Source of the DNA: Azolla caroliniana
Lineage: Eukaryota; Polypodiophyta
Length of the DNA: 64,000 nucleotides
Direction of reading: 5' to 3'
NCBI GenBank assembly: GCA_043228905.1
Contig: JBHGNT010000008.1
Location: forward strand, 11,036,001-11,100,000
Under the pieces are notes generated by a model. The model searched no databases and was not told where the DNA came from. It saw only the letters and a program-made list of their open reading frames with translations. The position numbers and the translations under genes were made by a program. This document shows, in pieces, positions 50,444 to 61,648 of this stretch. Positions within the stretch are counted from its first letter, which is position 1. Each line of letters begins with the position of its first letter.

Positions 50444-51065
50444 TTCCTAGCTGGATCCATAGAGATGCGTTTCGAGGAGATGACAGTCTAAAAATTCCAC
50501 CTGGTTGCACTCGAAACTAAATTTTTCCAGTTTTGCATAAAGACAATGTTCTCGAAGTTGTTTTAGTACTAATAGTACATGAGATTCATGCTCTTCTTGG
50601 GTCTTCGAATAAACCAGTAGATCATCCAAATAGATGATCAAACAAACATCTAAGAGATCTCGGAATATATCATTTGCCATGTGTTGAAAGACTATTGGCA
50701 CATTAGTGAGACCGAAGGGCATGACCATATACTCGAAGTGTCCATATTTGGTGCGAAACGTGGTCTTCCATTCATCTCCTGGCCAAATCCATACGAGGTT
50801 ATATGCTCCTCATAAGTCGATTTTTGTGAAGAACCTTGCACCATTGATTTGTTCTACAAGACTTGAGATAAGGGGGAGTGCGTACCTATTCTTGATGGTG
50901 ACCTTATTCAACCCACGGTAATCTACAACGAGACAAAGTGATCCATCCTTTTTCTTGACAAAGAAAATGGGAGCGCCGGCTGGAGATTTCGAATGTCAAA
51001 TGAAACCGTTTTCCAAATTCTCCTCTATATAAGCTCGAAGGACTTCTAGCTCGGTTGGTGACAAG
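50444..51065 (-). pseudogene. gypsy G reverse transcriptase fragment
   Basis: Minus strand: [69 protein letters not shown] and LIIYLDDLLVYSKT (catalytic Asp pair). Two in-frame stops upstream, one of them replacing a Gln or Trp after IDL. This RT type (MPFGLTNAP, YLDD) differs from both E and A/C/D and looks chromovirus-like. It is truncated at about 50444; the upstream part continues at 60211 on the other side of F. Confidence 0.8.
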
Positions 51066-51498
51066 TGTTATCCCTAGGGGCCAGACAATGCCCTAACACA
51101 GACTGCCCCTTTGAGACACTTCACCAAAGGGGTGTTGCGGTGAGATAAACTTAGACCGAACTATTAATAAAATCCTAATTGGTTACTAATCGGCAAGATC
51201 ATTAGTCACAATACATGCGTAAGATGAATTACACTTAGCACAGAACGGTAATTAACACTGATTAAGATACAAAACAAAATCATTCTATTAATTATCCGCT
51301 AATGATTACAATATAACCGGGCCCTTTTATAGGTCCCCGGTTCTAAGTACCACCTGGTTCCAACTGGCAACCGGCTACGAACCGGTCCGGATTCAGATCA
51401 ATATACCGATTCCGGTCCGTCCATTTGCTTCTCAAAATATCGTTCTGAATATTATAGATAATCAACTCCCTTTCCCATTCTGGACTTTGCCGCCAACA
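51066..51498 (-). repeat. 3' LTR of gypsy F
   Basis: 433 bp, TGTTATCCC to GCCAACA on the plus strand. Similar in length and layout to the E LTR (419 bp): GGGCCCTTTTATAGG around 51320 in place of the TATA region, and homologous U5 (CACCAAAGGGGTGTTGCGG). Confidence 0.88.
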
Positions 51499-51564
51499 CA
51501 TGGCACACCTGTAGGACAATACCTTGTACGTCGAATCCCATGGTTTTCCCTTTACTCTTCTTCC
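51499..51564 (-). other. conserved 37-nt block and polypurine tract of F
   Basis: Read on the minus strand, the purine tract (51564-51542) is followed by a short spacer and then 51535-51499, the 37-nt block ending GTGCCATG next to the LTR. Against E (14518-14554) it has four changes, all transitions. The hairpin arms GTAC/GTAT keep pairing through a G-T pair. Confidence 0.6.
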
Positions 51565-54500
51565 AAAATGTCCAGAATGCTTTGGTCCAGGGGTTCTAAA
51601 GGCTCCTCGGGTAACTGCTCCATCGTCGGTTGCTGCTCTTGCTCCCGCTCCTACTGCTCTTGCTACTGCTCCTATGGTTGCTCCGGTTCCATTGGTTTCT
51701 TTGGCCTCTCTGGTTCCACTGGTCTCTCCGGTTCTAGTTCTATTGGTTTGGGCTCCTCCTACTAATGGTTGCTCCGGTTCCATTGGTTTCTCTGGCCTCT
51801 CCGGTTCCACTGGTCTCTCCGGTTCTAGTTCTATTGGTTTGGGCTCCTCCTACTAATGGTTGCTCCGGTTCCATTGGTTTCTCTAGCCTCTCCGGTTCCA
51901 CTAGTCTCTCCGGTTCTAGTTCTATTGGTTTGGGCTCCTCCTACTAATGGTTTCCCGTGTGCAAGTTTCCATTTTTTGGCTGCTCCCTCGGAGTTATGTT
52001 TGGCTAGCTTCCCTCAGCTTCGGCTTCATTCGGTGCCTGCTCCGAAGATTGCTCCTCATCACTGATATTGATCGCCGCAATTCGTCTGACCACTTCTTGT
52101 CGTCGATGTTCTCATTCATACCGCTCGAGTTGGAGTTGGGTATCCAACTGGTCGTCGTCCAGTTGTTCCACCAATCGCCTCACTGCCGCCAATTGGTCCC
52201 CGGCTAATGATAGGAAGTTGTCCGACAATTCCTCCCTTATGGCTTCAATGTTTTCTTCCTCGAGTTTATAGAAATTGTCATCGTCCTTCTGCTGGGTCTC
52301 TGCATCCGCTCTCAGAAATTGTAACTCCACTACCTGCTTAGCCCATTGAGACCACCATTGAACCAAACTTTCTTACACTAGTCACTGCGTCCAATCTCTC
52401 CATGTCCGCACCAGATCACGGATTCGCCCCAGCCCCATCTTTGAGTTGTTCTCCGCGACCAGTTTTTCGTCCTTCAATTGTTTGATCAGGTTTGTTGTTG
52501 TCGCTTCCTGGCTTCTGTAGTGCATGAGCTGGGTCGAATAGGTCGTCTAAACTTTGTTCAAACCCATTGTAGCACACTCCGTTGCCTCTAAGTGGTGTCG
52601 GGTTAGCTCTACCCGTTCTTTCGCCGCTTCCGCCAGTTTTTCGCTGCTTCAGCCCCCTTCTATTGTTCTTCTACCAAGGCTGCCACAGTCTGGTTAACCT
52701 CATCCCGAAGTTCCCGTAACTTCTCCTGTTGCCGGTCACTTTCGGTGATCAATTTCTTGTGTTCCACATCCAAGTGCTTGTGATCCCGGTGCAACCGATC
52801 AAAGTCCTCCGTTTTCTGTTTCAGTCGTTGGTTGATCAGACGGCGAGCACGGTCTTCCCAGTCTTTTTGTTGCCGGAGTTCTTCCTTGAGTCACTCGATC
52901 TCTACTTCCGCAGAGTGCCGGAGTTTGTCCTTTTCCTGTAGGAGTTTTTCTTTGTCTTCCTTCAGCTGGTCATATGCTTGATGACCTTTTCTCAAGATTT
53001 CCTCTGCTCGGGGGAGGCTGTCGGCCGTCTTCCTTTGTTCCTCCTCCACAACTTTTTTCAATTCTCGCTCCCTGGCTCGTAAGGCTTCTTGTGTTGCTAG
53101 GTCTTCCCATAATGTGGCGAGCTCTTGTGCTGGCGTTTTATTAGTAATCGGGCCTGCTTTAGTCACTGGGGTCTTATTGTTCTATAAAGTTACCGGAGCC
53201 ACCAGTTCCGATTGTTGTGGTCCTTCGATGACCAACTTGGCCATTTGTGTTCTGGCCTTCTCTATGTCTTGCTCCATGTTCTGGATTCTTTACCGGGCCG
53301 TCTCTAATTCCTCAGTTGTGGCTAGCAACTGGTCTTCATGCGCTCTCTCTTCCGCTTCTAACTGGCAGATGACCCCAACCACTTGTTCTGCTATCCATCG
53401 TAGCCATTGATTGTTGGTGCCTTGTTGTCGTGCCGGTTCTAGTCGTGGGATGGCTTCTTCACTGGCCATGAGCCTATTATGGATGGTTACGTCAAGCGGC
53501 CGTTGCGGTTCTGGTTGTTGCTGCTGCGGCGATGACACGGGCAATTCAATGACCGGTTCTTGATACACCGGTACTACCATGTCCTGGACCGTTGACTCTG
53601 CTATGTCTTGCCACACCAATTCCTTTGTCACCGATTCTTGTTGAACTAGTTCTGACACCTTCCTTGGATGCGGCTCCTCAGGGAGGGGTTCTAGTATAAT
53701 GTCCTCCATCGGACTTGATTTCTCCCCTTTGTGGCCCTTGTCACTTGTCTATCGGTAGGCTCGTCTTCTTGCTCTTCTTCCTCTAGGGTCTTGCTATTGA
53801 TTAACACCGCCAAGTGGTCATGCCCCTGTGGTTTGTCCGGTTGCTGTTCTGCTTGTTGTTCCATCTGGCGCAACTTGATTTTCAAAGGTCTCACCGGGGT
53901 ATCCACCGATGCCTCCTCTACCGGCCGCTTCCGATTAGGACACTCCTTCACCTTTTGTGAAGTGTCGGCCTCCTTCCAGCCTATCGCTTGGGTAGCCAGG
54001 AGTTGTTGTCGTTTTGAAGCTGTTTTGGGGGTCGATTCTATCGGTCTTCCCAACTTCCTTTGTTTCATGGGCTCCACCAACCGTGCTAACAGAGTAAGCC
54101 ATTGCACCACCGTTGTCCACATCTTTTTGCCATCTTTTATTGAGACGATGGCAGTACTCAGGCCGTCGGCGATGATTACCGGCCAATCCACTTGTACTCC
54201 CTCGTAGGTGGCTATGATCAAACCGGCTCTATTCCTGGGCATAGCCAGTGGTTGGGGGTATACATGACCATACTCGTGGAGTACCCAAGCAATTTCCCAA
54301 AACAATAGGTCTTCGCCGCCTTGCGTGCGGTACGCCTTGCTGCCCAGGGAGTATTCTCCGAAATACATCATCAACAAATCTTGTGAAGGGTTGTCGATTG
54401 AGTATATTCCCCCTTCTAGTAGCACGGTCATGGGATCGATGACTTCCTCTGTGATGACCTCTGTGTCGATGTCTTTGACGACATTTTCCCCATCTCCGTG

Positions 54501-54773
54501 CGGCGGTGTTTCGATTATCCTCAAGAATCCCTCCAGGTTGTGTTGCTTAAGCCATTTCTTGGCCGCTTCTGAGAGTACCATGCATTTCATGTCATCGTCG
54601 GAGTTGGTAGGTTGTGGTAGGATTAGTGCGCCTGTGTGTTCTGCTTGCTCTCGCCTAATCTCTCGTAATCGCCTGTGTGTGCTGAGAACTTTGTGTTCGT
54701 GAAATGAAAGGGACTCTATGCAGCGGAGGTTTTCTTTCTCCATGCGTGGCGCCTTTTCTCGATTCCCGCACAT
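51565..54773 (-). pseudogene. gypsy F ORF2 (coiled-coil protein), decayed
   Basis: ATG at 54773 (MCGNREKAPRMEKENL) opens 360 codons with the conserved N-terminal module (LSEAAKKWLKQHNLEGFL, IETPPHGD, TEVITEEVI, YFGEYSLGSKAYRTQGGEDL). Then follow WLRWIAEQVVGV (53400), a coiled coil (53170-52500) broken by stops and shifts, and the C-terminal module (WWSQWAKQVVELQFLRADAE near 52340; QLDDDQLDTQLQLERYE to 52112). The tail contains a 91-bp tandem repeat. Module order matches E and B, which supports a real shared protein. Function unknown. Confidence 0.8.
51672..51945. repeat. 91-bp tandem repeats in the ORF2 tail of F
   Basis: Three near-identical units of 91 bp (TGGTTGCTCCGGTTCCATTG starts each). 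They code on the minus strand for Glu/Pro/Gly/Thr-rich sequence, but 91 is not a multiple of three, so each unit is read in a different frame. E has a Gln/Pro-rich stretch at this position. Confidence 0.9.
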
Positions 54774-54891
54774 GCATGTCTTTACTAATATAGCAGTCGG
54801 TTGACACGTAGTGCGTTTTTAAAGAGGCTTTAATTAGCCACCCACCACACCTTTTCAAAGTGCCTGTTCGCTCCTTGCCTATGCATGATGA

Positions 54892-54928
54892 CTTTTCTTT
54901 TTTTCTTTTTTTTTTTCTTTTCTTCTTT
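54892..54928 (-). repeat. A-rich tract (minus strand) between pol and ORF2 of F
   Basis: Nearly pure T with scattered C on the plus strand. On the minus strand it encodes a Lys run (EEKKKKKKKRK) fused to the truncated integrase, because a deletion brought integrase codons up to the tract. Confidence 0.85.
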
Positions 54929-57900
54929 GACGATCTTTCGTAGGACATTCTGGAGCGTTTTGTTTGTGGATTCGGCCAGTCCATTGGCCTGTGGATAATA
55001 AGGGGTAATGCGCTTGTGTACCCATGCATAGAATGTTGTTAAGCTCTCCACTACTTGACCGAGAAAATGTCTGCCTTGGTTGCTAATAAACTCGATCGGG
55101 CATCCATATCGGCACCAGATGTAGTCATATAAGAACTTTGTCGTTGATGTCGTAGTGTTGTCCCGCAAAGCCTTGACTTCTACCCACTTGGTTCAATAAT
55201 CTGTGGCGACTATAACATATCTGTTGCCGGTTCAAACGACCCAACAAAGTCCAGCCCCCATTTCTAAAATGGCTCTAAGGGTAGCACCAACTGGTGAGGC
55301 ATCCTTGCTTGTTCTGTTGGTTGGCCCATCCGTTGACATAAATCACAGTCTTTTGCGTACCATACCGAGTCCTTCAGTGTCGTCAGCCACCACATCCCGT
55401 TGTGCCATATCTTTCTTGCCGTAGCGTCCCAGGCATAGTGCCCTCCGGCAACACCGCAGTGCGCTTCTCGTAATATTGCGTCCTTTTCATCGCTTTGCAC
55501 TGCTCACCGCCATATGCCATCCGCGCCTTTGTGGTACAGGGTGTCTTGTAGTAGACAAAAATGTCGGCTTTGTACCGCTAACCGCTTCCGCTCATCCCGG
55601 TTCATCTCCTCCGGTGGTAGTCCTGTGCTTAGGAATTGATGCATGTTGGTTAGCCACTTGTCTTCATCGACTACCATGCTATCTATTGTCGTTGTTACTT
55701 TAAACAACTCGGCATCCAGAAATTCATTCGGGACTCCATCACCAATCTCGCCGTAGTCTAACCGGCTCAGATAATCAGCAACCGCATGCTATATTCCCGG
55801 CCGGTGATATAGTTCGAACTCAAACTCTTGTAGCAACAATGTCCATCAGGCCAACTTACCAGTGAGCGATGCCTTTGAGACCAAATATAATAGCGCTAAG
55901 TGGTCGACATGAAATTAAAATTTCCTTCCCAATAAATAGTGCTTGAACTTGGTAACACTGTAAATCATCCCTAATGCTTCTCTTTCGGTTGTTGAATAAT
56001 TTCGTTCTGCCTGGGATCGCATCCGGCTGACATAATAAACCGGTCGGTACCATTTCGGTTCAGTCAGTTGCATTACTGCATTGCCGATTGCTATGTCGGA
56101 CACATCGACGAACACGTGGAACTCTTTTGACCAGTCTGGTGGTTGCATCACCAGTGCTTGTGATAACATTACTTTCATTGCCCGGAAAGCCTTATCCCCC
56201 GTATTTGTCCATTGAAATGGTGTCTGGTGAACCGCGGCATGCAACGGTGTAGCAAGATCGGCCAAATACCGGAGCATCCGGCTATGCCACCGGATTTGCC
56301 CTAGAAACCGACTCAAAGCTTTGGCTATGGATGGTGCCGGTGCTTCTAAGATTTCTTTGACATTATCGGGGTCTACTACGATCCCGTCCTTGCTGATGAT
56401 ATGGCCCAACAATGCACCACTTGTTACTCCGAACACAGTTCGCTGGAATCAGGCTTAACCGATAACTCCTGCATTTCTCAAGACATAGCCGGAGGTGTTG
56501 GAGATGTTGTCCTTCTTGGCTATACACGGGGAAGTCGTCCAGGAATACCTACATGAATGCCAGGATGAACTCGCCAAATATTTCCATGATTATTCGTTGG
56601 AAGGTCGTCGGTGCAGTCTTGAGCCTGAACATCATTACCATTGCGACGAAAACTCCCCATTCGGTGAGGAACACCATCTTGTCTTGGTCGTCAGGGTGCA
56701 TCCTTATTTGATTGTAGCCGCTGAAACCGTCTAGGAAGCTATACACTTCTTGACCGGCTACCGCGTCCAGCACTCCATCCGTAAATGGAAGTGGAAAGGC
56801 ATCGGTCACTATGGCCGCATTGAGTTTCCGGTAGTCTACACACACCCAGATCTTACCGTTCTTTTTCGGCACGACGGCTATGGGACTTAACCATGTAGCT
56901 TTTTTCACTGGTCAGATAAAACTGACCCATAGCAACTTGTCAATTTCCTCTTTGACCTTTTCCGCATAGTTAGGGTTCATCCGGTAACGCCGTTGTAATA
57001 CCGGTTTGGCATCCTTACTGAGATGTATCTAGTGTTGGTACAACTGAGGATCCAGCCCCCATATGTCTTCATAGGACCAGGCGAATACGTCCCAGAATTC
57101 CTTTAATAAAGTGATCGTCGTCGTCTTGTTGTCCGGTGACATTTCCTTAGCAATATGAACCGGTCTTGCGTCATCCCCGGTTCCTAAGTTCACTTCCTCT
57201 AACTGGGATGCTTTCACGCGTTGGGATACCGCCATCTCCCTCTCCAGAGCTTCCTGTGCTTGCCGTAATTCTCTGATAGCTTCCCTATCTAGTTCCTCGC
57301 CGACATCATTCGATTGCATTATAAATGGTGGCATTGCTTCTGCCAGATCGATTTCAAATAGGGGTACAATTTTTGGGTTTTCTTCTAAGTATTGGTTGAT
57401 CTCTTCATCAACAAGCCCCTCGAGCATGTTTACACATTCTGCATATAGCGGTGTCAACTCCTTGCCAGTACTCGATCGAGGGTGGGTAGGTACCCTAACT
57501 TTAGCCTTTCCTCGCCAGAAGGTAATCATGTTTTTCCGCCAATTTTGTTTGATGTGCGCCGTTTTTAACCATGGGCGACCCGGCAACAGTGGGTAAGCCC
57601 CTTGTGCATTGAGCTGGAGGACCACTACCGAAATGCGTGTCCTCCGATAGTTACGTCTAAATCCTGTATCAAACCATAGGTCTTACCAAACTTGTATCCG
57701 CCATCTGGAGCCAAAACGGGCAAGGCTCCCATTCCCGGATTCCAAGGGTATTACAAGTTCGTAGACTAATCACGTTCACGCCCGATCCTCCGTCCACAAT
57801 CGTCCCTGGTATTTCTCGTCCTTTGACAATGGCAGTGATTGCTGGACTGTTCGTGTCAACTACTGTTGGCCCTTCTTCCGGATTTGAGAAGAACGCAAGA

Positions 57901-59976
57901 GTCGGCAAGGGATTTGATGTGGTCATTCCTAATTTCAGCCCTTTCGTAAACCGGGGCACTAGTTGTAATAACCGACCCAATGGTAGCGTAATTTGACATT
58001 CTTGTAATGCTTGCCATGTTGGGTTTTCCGGTTGAATCGTGCTGTTGGCCTCTTCCGGTTTCTTCATTTGTTGTTCAAGCTCAGCCATATTCCGCTCATT
58101 TGCCTTCTTCACCCACTCGGTGGCTTGCTTTCGGATTGCCTCCTGTGTTTCCCACTCCGTAGTTTTACCTTTTGACTTGGTGGTGACTTGTTGTATGTTG
58201 ATGACTTCTGCTACCACCATATTTACTGTTGGTCGTTTCTCGTAACTTTTAACCGGACATTGATTACTGTAATGTCCTTCTTGCTGGCAATAATAGCAGT
58301 ATGCTTTCTGGGTGTTGTTCGATTCGGCGTTCGCTCCGGTACCCAGTTGAGGTCCTATTGGTGGTCGGTTAGGTGCTTGGCCTTGGTCCGGTTGGGTACT
58401 TGGTGTGCCCTTGTCCGGCTACCATTGGTGGTCCTCCTTTCTAGCGTTCTGTTTTTTGTTGAAGTGTTTTTTGTTCCGGTAACCCTATCGGGGCCGGTTT
58501 TCATAATTGCCTTGATCCTCCCTCCGTTGGTTGTAACCAGGGGAGTGATCCCGGTTGTATCGCTCATATCGATCACCGTTGTAATCCTGGTAGCTATCCT
58601 GCCGGTCTCGGTCGTAAGTGTCTCTTCTGTCACTGTACCAGACATTTTACGCCGGTCGATAACGCTCATCTCGCCGCCAACGTTCTTCTTCCTCCTCCTG
58701 GTTACTCCGGGGTTCGATTTGCCTTACCAGTTCCGCTTGTTGGTTCAGCAAGTTATATTCGCATCGGTCCATTGTGTGCGACCTGGAATGGCATAACATG
58801 CACTGTGTCCGCATGGTACATTCTATTGCTGAGTGCCCGGCATTGAGACAAGTCGTACATTGTATATCTTGCCGAAAATGTAGGTCGTCTTCTGTCGGTA
58901 ATGTATGCTAGAGTGCCCCCATTGTTAGACATGAGCTTGTTTTCTCCATCTCCCTGACCCGATCTATGACTTGGTCAATTATGCTGGTGCGGAAATCAAT
59001 CACTGCGCACATCATACGTAGGGGTTCCCAGAGTGCTACTAGGAATATTGCTTTAGCCTCTGCCTCCAGTGGTGCCTGACTTAGTTGGTTGTGCATTTGC
59101 TGGAACCGGATTATGAATTACTGAATGGTTTCCACAGGTTCCTGCCGTATTGTGTGGAATAGGCCGACCATCTCCCGTTGATCCACTTCCTTGTGGAAGA
59201 ACTGTAAAAATTTGGTTTTTAAGTCCTCAAACGTCGTGATGGTGCCAGGAGGTTGCGCCAAGTGCCATCGCGCGACTGGTCCTTCCAAGGTCATACCGAA
59301 CTCTGCAATCTTCGAGCGTTCTGCTTCGGCGGCGGTCAAGTGTTGTGACACATGGTTTGCTTCCCATGTTTGTAGAAATGCATAGACATGAGCTTCCGTG
59401 TCCGGATCATCCCGATACTTGGGATATTGGAACGACATGTCGTCGTTCGGTGTCAGAACACGGGCTGGAGGTCTTTCGATCAACACGAGCTGGTGGTGTC
59501 AAAGGTCTTTCCTCTTCTTTTGGTGTATCACATGGCGATGTCAGAGGTTGATCCGCCGCTTGCCAGTCTGGGGCTTCTAGTTCCGTTAATTCCAGTTCTG
59601 GTGTCAGCCAGGTATCTGACTGCTTGTCCTGCAATCCGTCTGGGGTGTCGTGGCTATTACGGTAATTCAAATGGGAGCTCCATTCGCCGTTCGGATCCAA
59701 TTCAAAGGCCGAGAACAATTCCGAATCACCTTCCCTTGTCGCTAATGCCTGCAGAATGGATTCCGCATCCCGAAGACTGCTCAAGTTGCTTCCTTCATCT
59801 GGGTGGGAATTCTGTTGCACGTGGAGTGACTGCGTGGCCACTCGCCGGATTACTTTGGAAAATGATTGATCCGCACGGATCTCTTCTACCGCCTGTTGGA
59901 AAGCCTCTCGCTTCCGCAATTGTTCGGCAAGTCTTCTTGCTCGCTCCGTAACCGGGTCATTCATTGGTCTAGTCAT
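54929..59976 (-). pseudogene. gypsy F gag-pol, decayed
   Basis: Minus strand from ATG at 59976 (MTRPMNDPVTERARRLAEQ, as in E). Gag core (FQYPKYRDDPDTEAHV, FLQFFHKEV), CCHC remnants near 58830 and 58290, protease with DGGSGVNVIS (57800), RT (AFPLPFTDGVLDAV, PTTFQRIIMEIFGEF; catalytic region near 56540 disrupted), RNase H (VFVDVSDIAIGNA), integrase zinc finger (HCGVAGGHYAWD, CDLCQ) and core (CPIEFISNQGRHF, NGLAESTNKTL). The second catalytic Asp is Asn (ISNQ instead of ISDQ). Integrase stops at KIV and joins the A tract, missing about 200 C-terminal residues found in E. Many stops and shifts. Confidence 0.85.
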
Positions 59977-60031
59977 CCATTCCCGCCGTTGTTTGTTGCG
60001 TTTGTGCAGGAATTGTGGTCGCCAAAAATTG

Positions 60032-60210
60032 TGTTATCCCTAGGGGCCGGACAATGCCCTAACACAAAGTGTCCCTTTGAGACATTTCACCAAGGGGTGT
60101 TGCAGTGAGATAAACTTAGACCGAACTATTAATAAGACCCTAATTGGTTACTAATCGGCAAGATCATTAGTCACAATACACACGTAAGATGAATTATACT
60201 TAGCACAGAA
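60032..60210 (-). repeat. 5' LTR of gypsy F, truncated
   Basis: Matches 51066-51245 at high identity and stops at AGCACAGAA (60210), after which gypsy G resumes. Over 250 bp, including U3 and the promoter, are missing. Confidence 0.85.
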
Positions 60211-60999
60211 GTTGAAATGTGGATTCTTCTTTAGTAGTATTGGAAGGTTTTACTGATACTATGAAGAAAAACATTGCTTCCTTGCGTCCTTCCTCACGCA
60301 ATTGATGTAGCGAAATGGTTGCAATCTTATGAGTAGATCCTCGGGTTTGTCAATACCGGATTTCTCTTGTTCTCCGATCTATGTTTGGGTTATGTAATTC
60401 GAACCACGGTAACCCCAAGACAATTGGATGATCTGCATTACTAATTATATTAAATGATACCACACACACCAAGTTATCTAGGACAACCTGAATCGGCTTT
60501 GACTCTTCTACGATTTTCCGGAAGCAATAGGACGACCATCAATAACTACTACAGATCCTAGGCAAGAAAGTTTTCTTACGGATATCTGATGAGCTTGGGC
60601 AAAATTCCTATCCATGAAGCAAGAGTTGGCTCCGGAATCTAAGAGTGCTAAGACATGTTCTTGAGGAGCACTTTTAGTACTAACCATTACTTGACCTAAG
60701 AAATCTACAACGTATGCGGCGGCTGGACGATCACCTAGACGTAATCGTCGGATTTTGTTGATTGTTTTCCTTATGCTATCAGTATCTCCAAAACAAGCTT
60801 TAAACTCACTTATAAAATTTTCAAAATTGTTTAGTAATGGAGATTCCTTTTCTAATAATGGAGCGAACCATGCCAAAGCTGAGTCACATAACAACGTGCC
60901 TACTAGACCTACTTGTGATGTATCGGTGGGATATCGGGAAGGATGCATTTGAATGACTAATCGTACCTGATTAAGGAATCCTCTAAATCATGATCGCGT
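60211..60999 (-). pseudogene. gypsy G gag-protease fragment
   Basis: Minus strand: gag (LVGTLLCDSALAWFAPLLEK, NFISEFKACFGD, RRLRLGDRPAAAYVVDF) runs directly into an aspartic protease with LALLDSGANSCFMDRNFA. The zinc-knuckle part of gag that should lie between them is missing, so there is an internal deletion. The protease continues toward 60211 with stops. The RT of the same element is at 50444-51065, beyond F. LTR D cuts gag at 60999. Confidence 0.7.
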
Positions 61000-61648
61000 T
61001 GTCGCGTTACTACGCGCGTGCGTGGAGAAACGAGGCGGGACCACCGGGGTCTTGAACCGAAGAGCAGGTGATAGGAGGGGAAAGAGAAAGAGAGCGACGA
61101 CCAGTTACGTATGAGCAAAAAAACACAGGGACATGGCCCGTCAACACAGAAGACATGAATGGACACAGAGACAGAGAGACACGAATGTTTGTATATTAAC
61201 AAGTGACACAAAAATAACAGAGCCCGCGAGCGGTTACAACCGAACAGGCCGGCGAACAGATGCCGATGCCTGCTCGTCTGCACACGAAAGGGGATAGGAA
61301 TGAGGTGCTGCCGGAAGCACATGGGCGTTCCTTGAAGCAGCGCGAGTCTCCCGAAAACCTACAGAGAAGAGCAATAGAGAACAAACAGAGGAGAAGCGTT
61401 TGGTTACAGTCCGACAGCACTTCGTCCTCCTCAATGCGCGATCCCTTCTCCCTGCGTCCCCCTCTCCTTTATAGCTTCTAGAAGGGAGCCGTCTCCCTCA
61501 TTTACTTCCTACCTACCGAATCTAACTACCCAGGATATACCTATGTACCTAATTCCCTATTATATACATTAAAGGGCGTGCACGCGTGAAGAGCCGGTTC
61601 ACACGCGCTATGCACTGATTGCGCTAAGGGACGGTTTTCTTCACGACA
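61000..61648 (-). repeat. 3' LTR of gypsy D
   Basis: 649 bp with good ends on the plus strand, TGTCGCG and CACGACA (inverted TGTCG/CGACA). The polypurine tract (TCCGCCCCCACC on the plus strand) adjoins it at 61649-61660. The best preserved LTR of the A/C/D family here. Confidence 0.85.

Larger units (their letters stand above)
51066..60210 (-). mobile_element. Tat-like Ty3/gypsy element F, decayed
   Basis: Same family as E and B. Minus-strand order: 5' LTR (60210-60032, truncated), PBS (TGGCGACCACAA, 60024-60013), gag-pol, A-rich tract, ORF2, polypurine tract (51564-51542), conserved 37-nt block, 3' LTR. It sits inside gypsy G (RT on the left, gag-protease on the right). The 5' LTR lost its outer part, so no TSD can be checked. 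Confidence 0.88.

Noticed and set aside
51524-52065. Plus-strand Val/Pro/Leu-rich repeat ORFs
   Set aside because: They are shadows of the 91-bp repeats in F ORF2, which is read on the minus strand.
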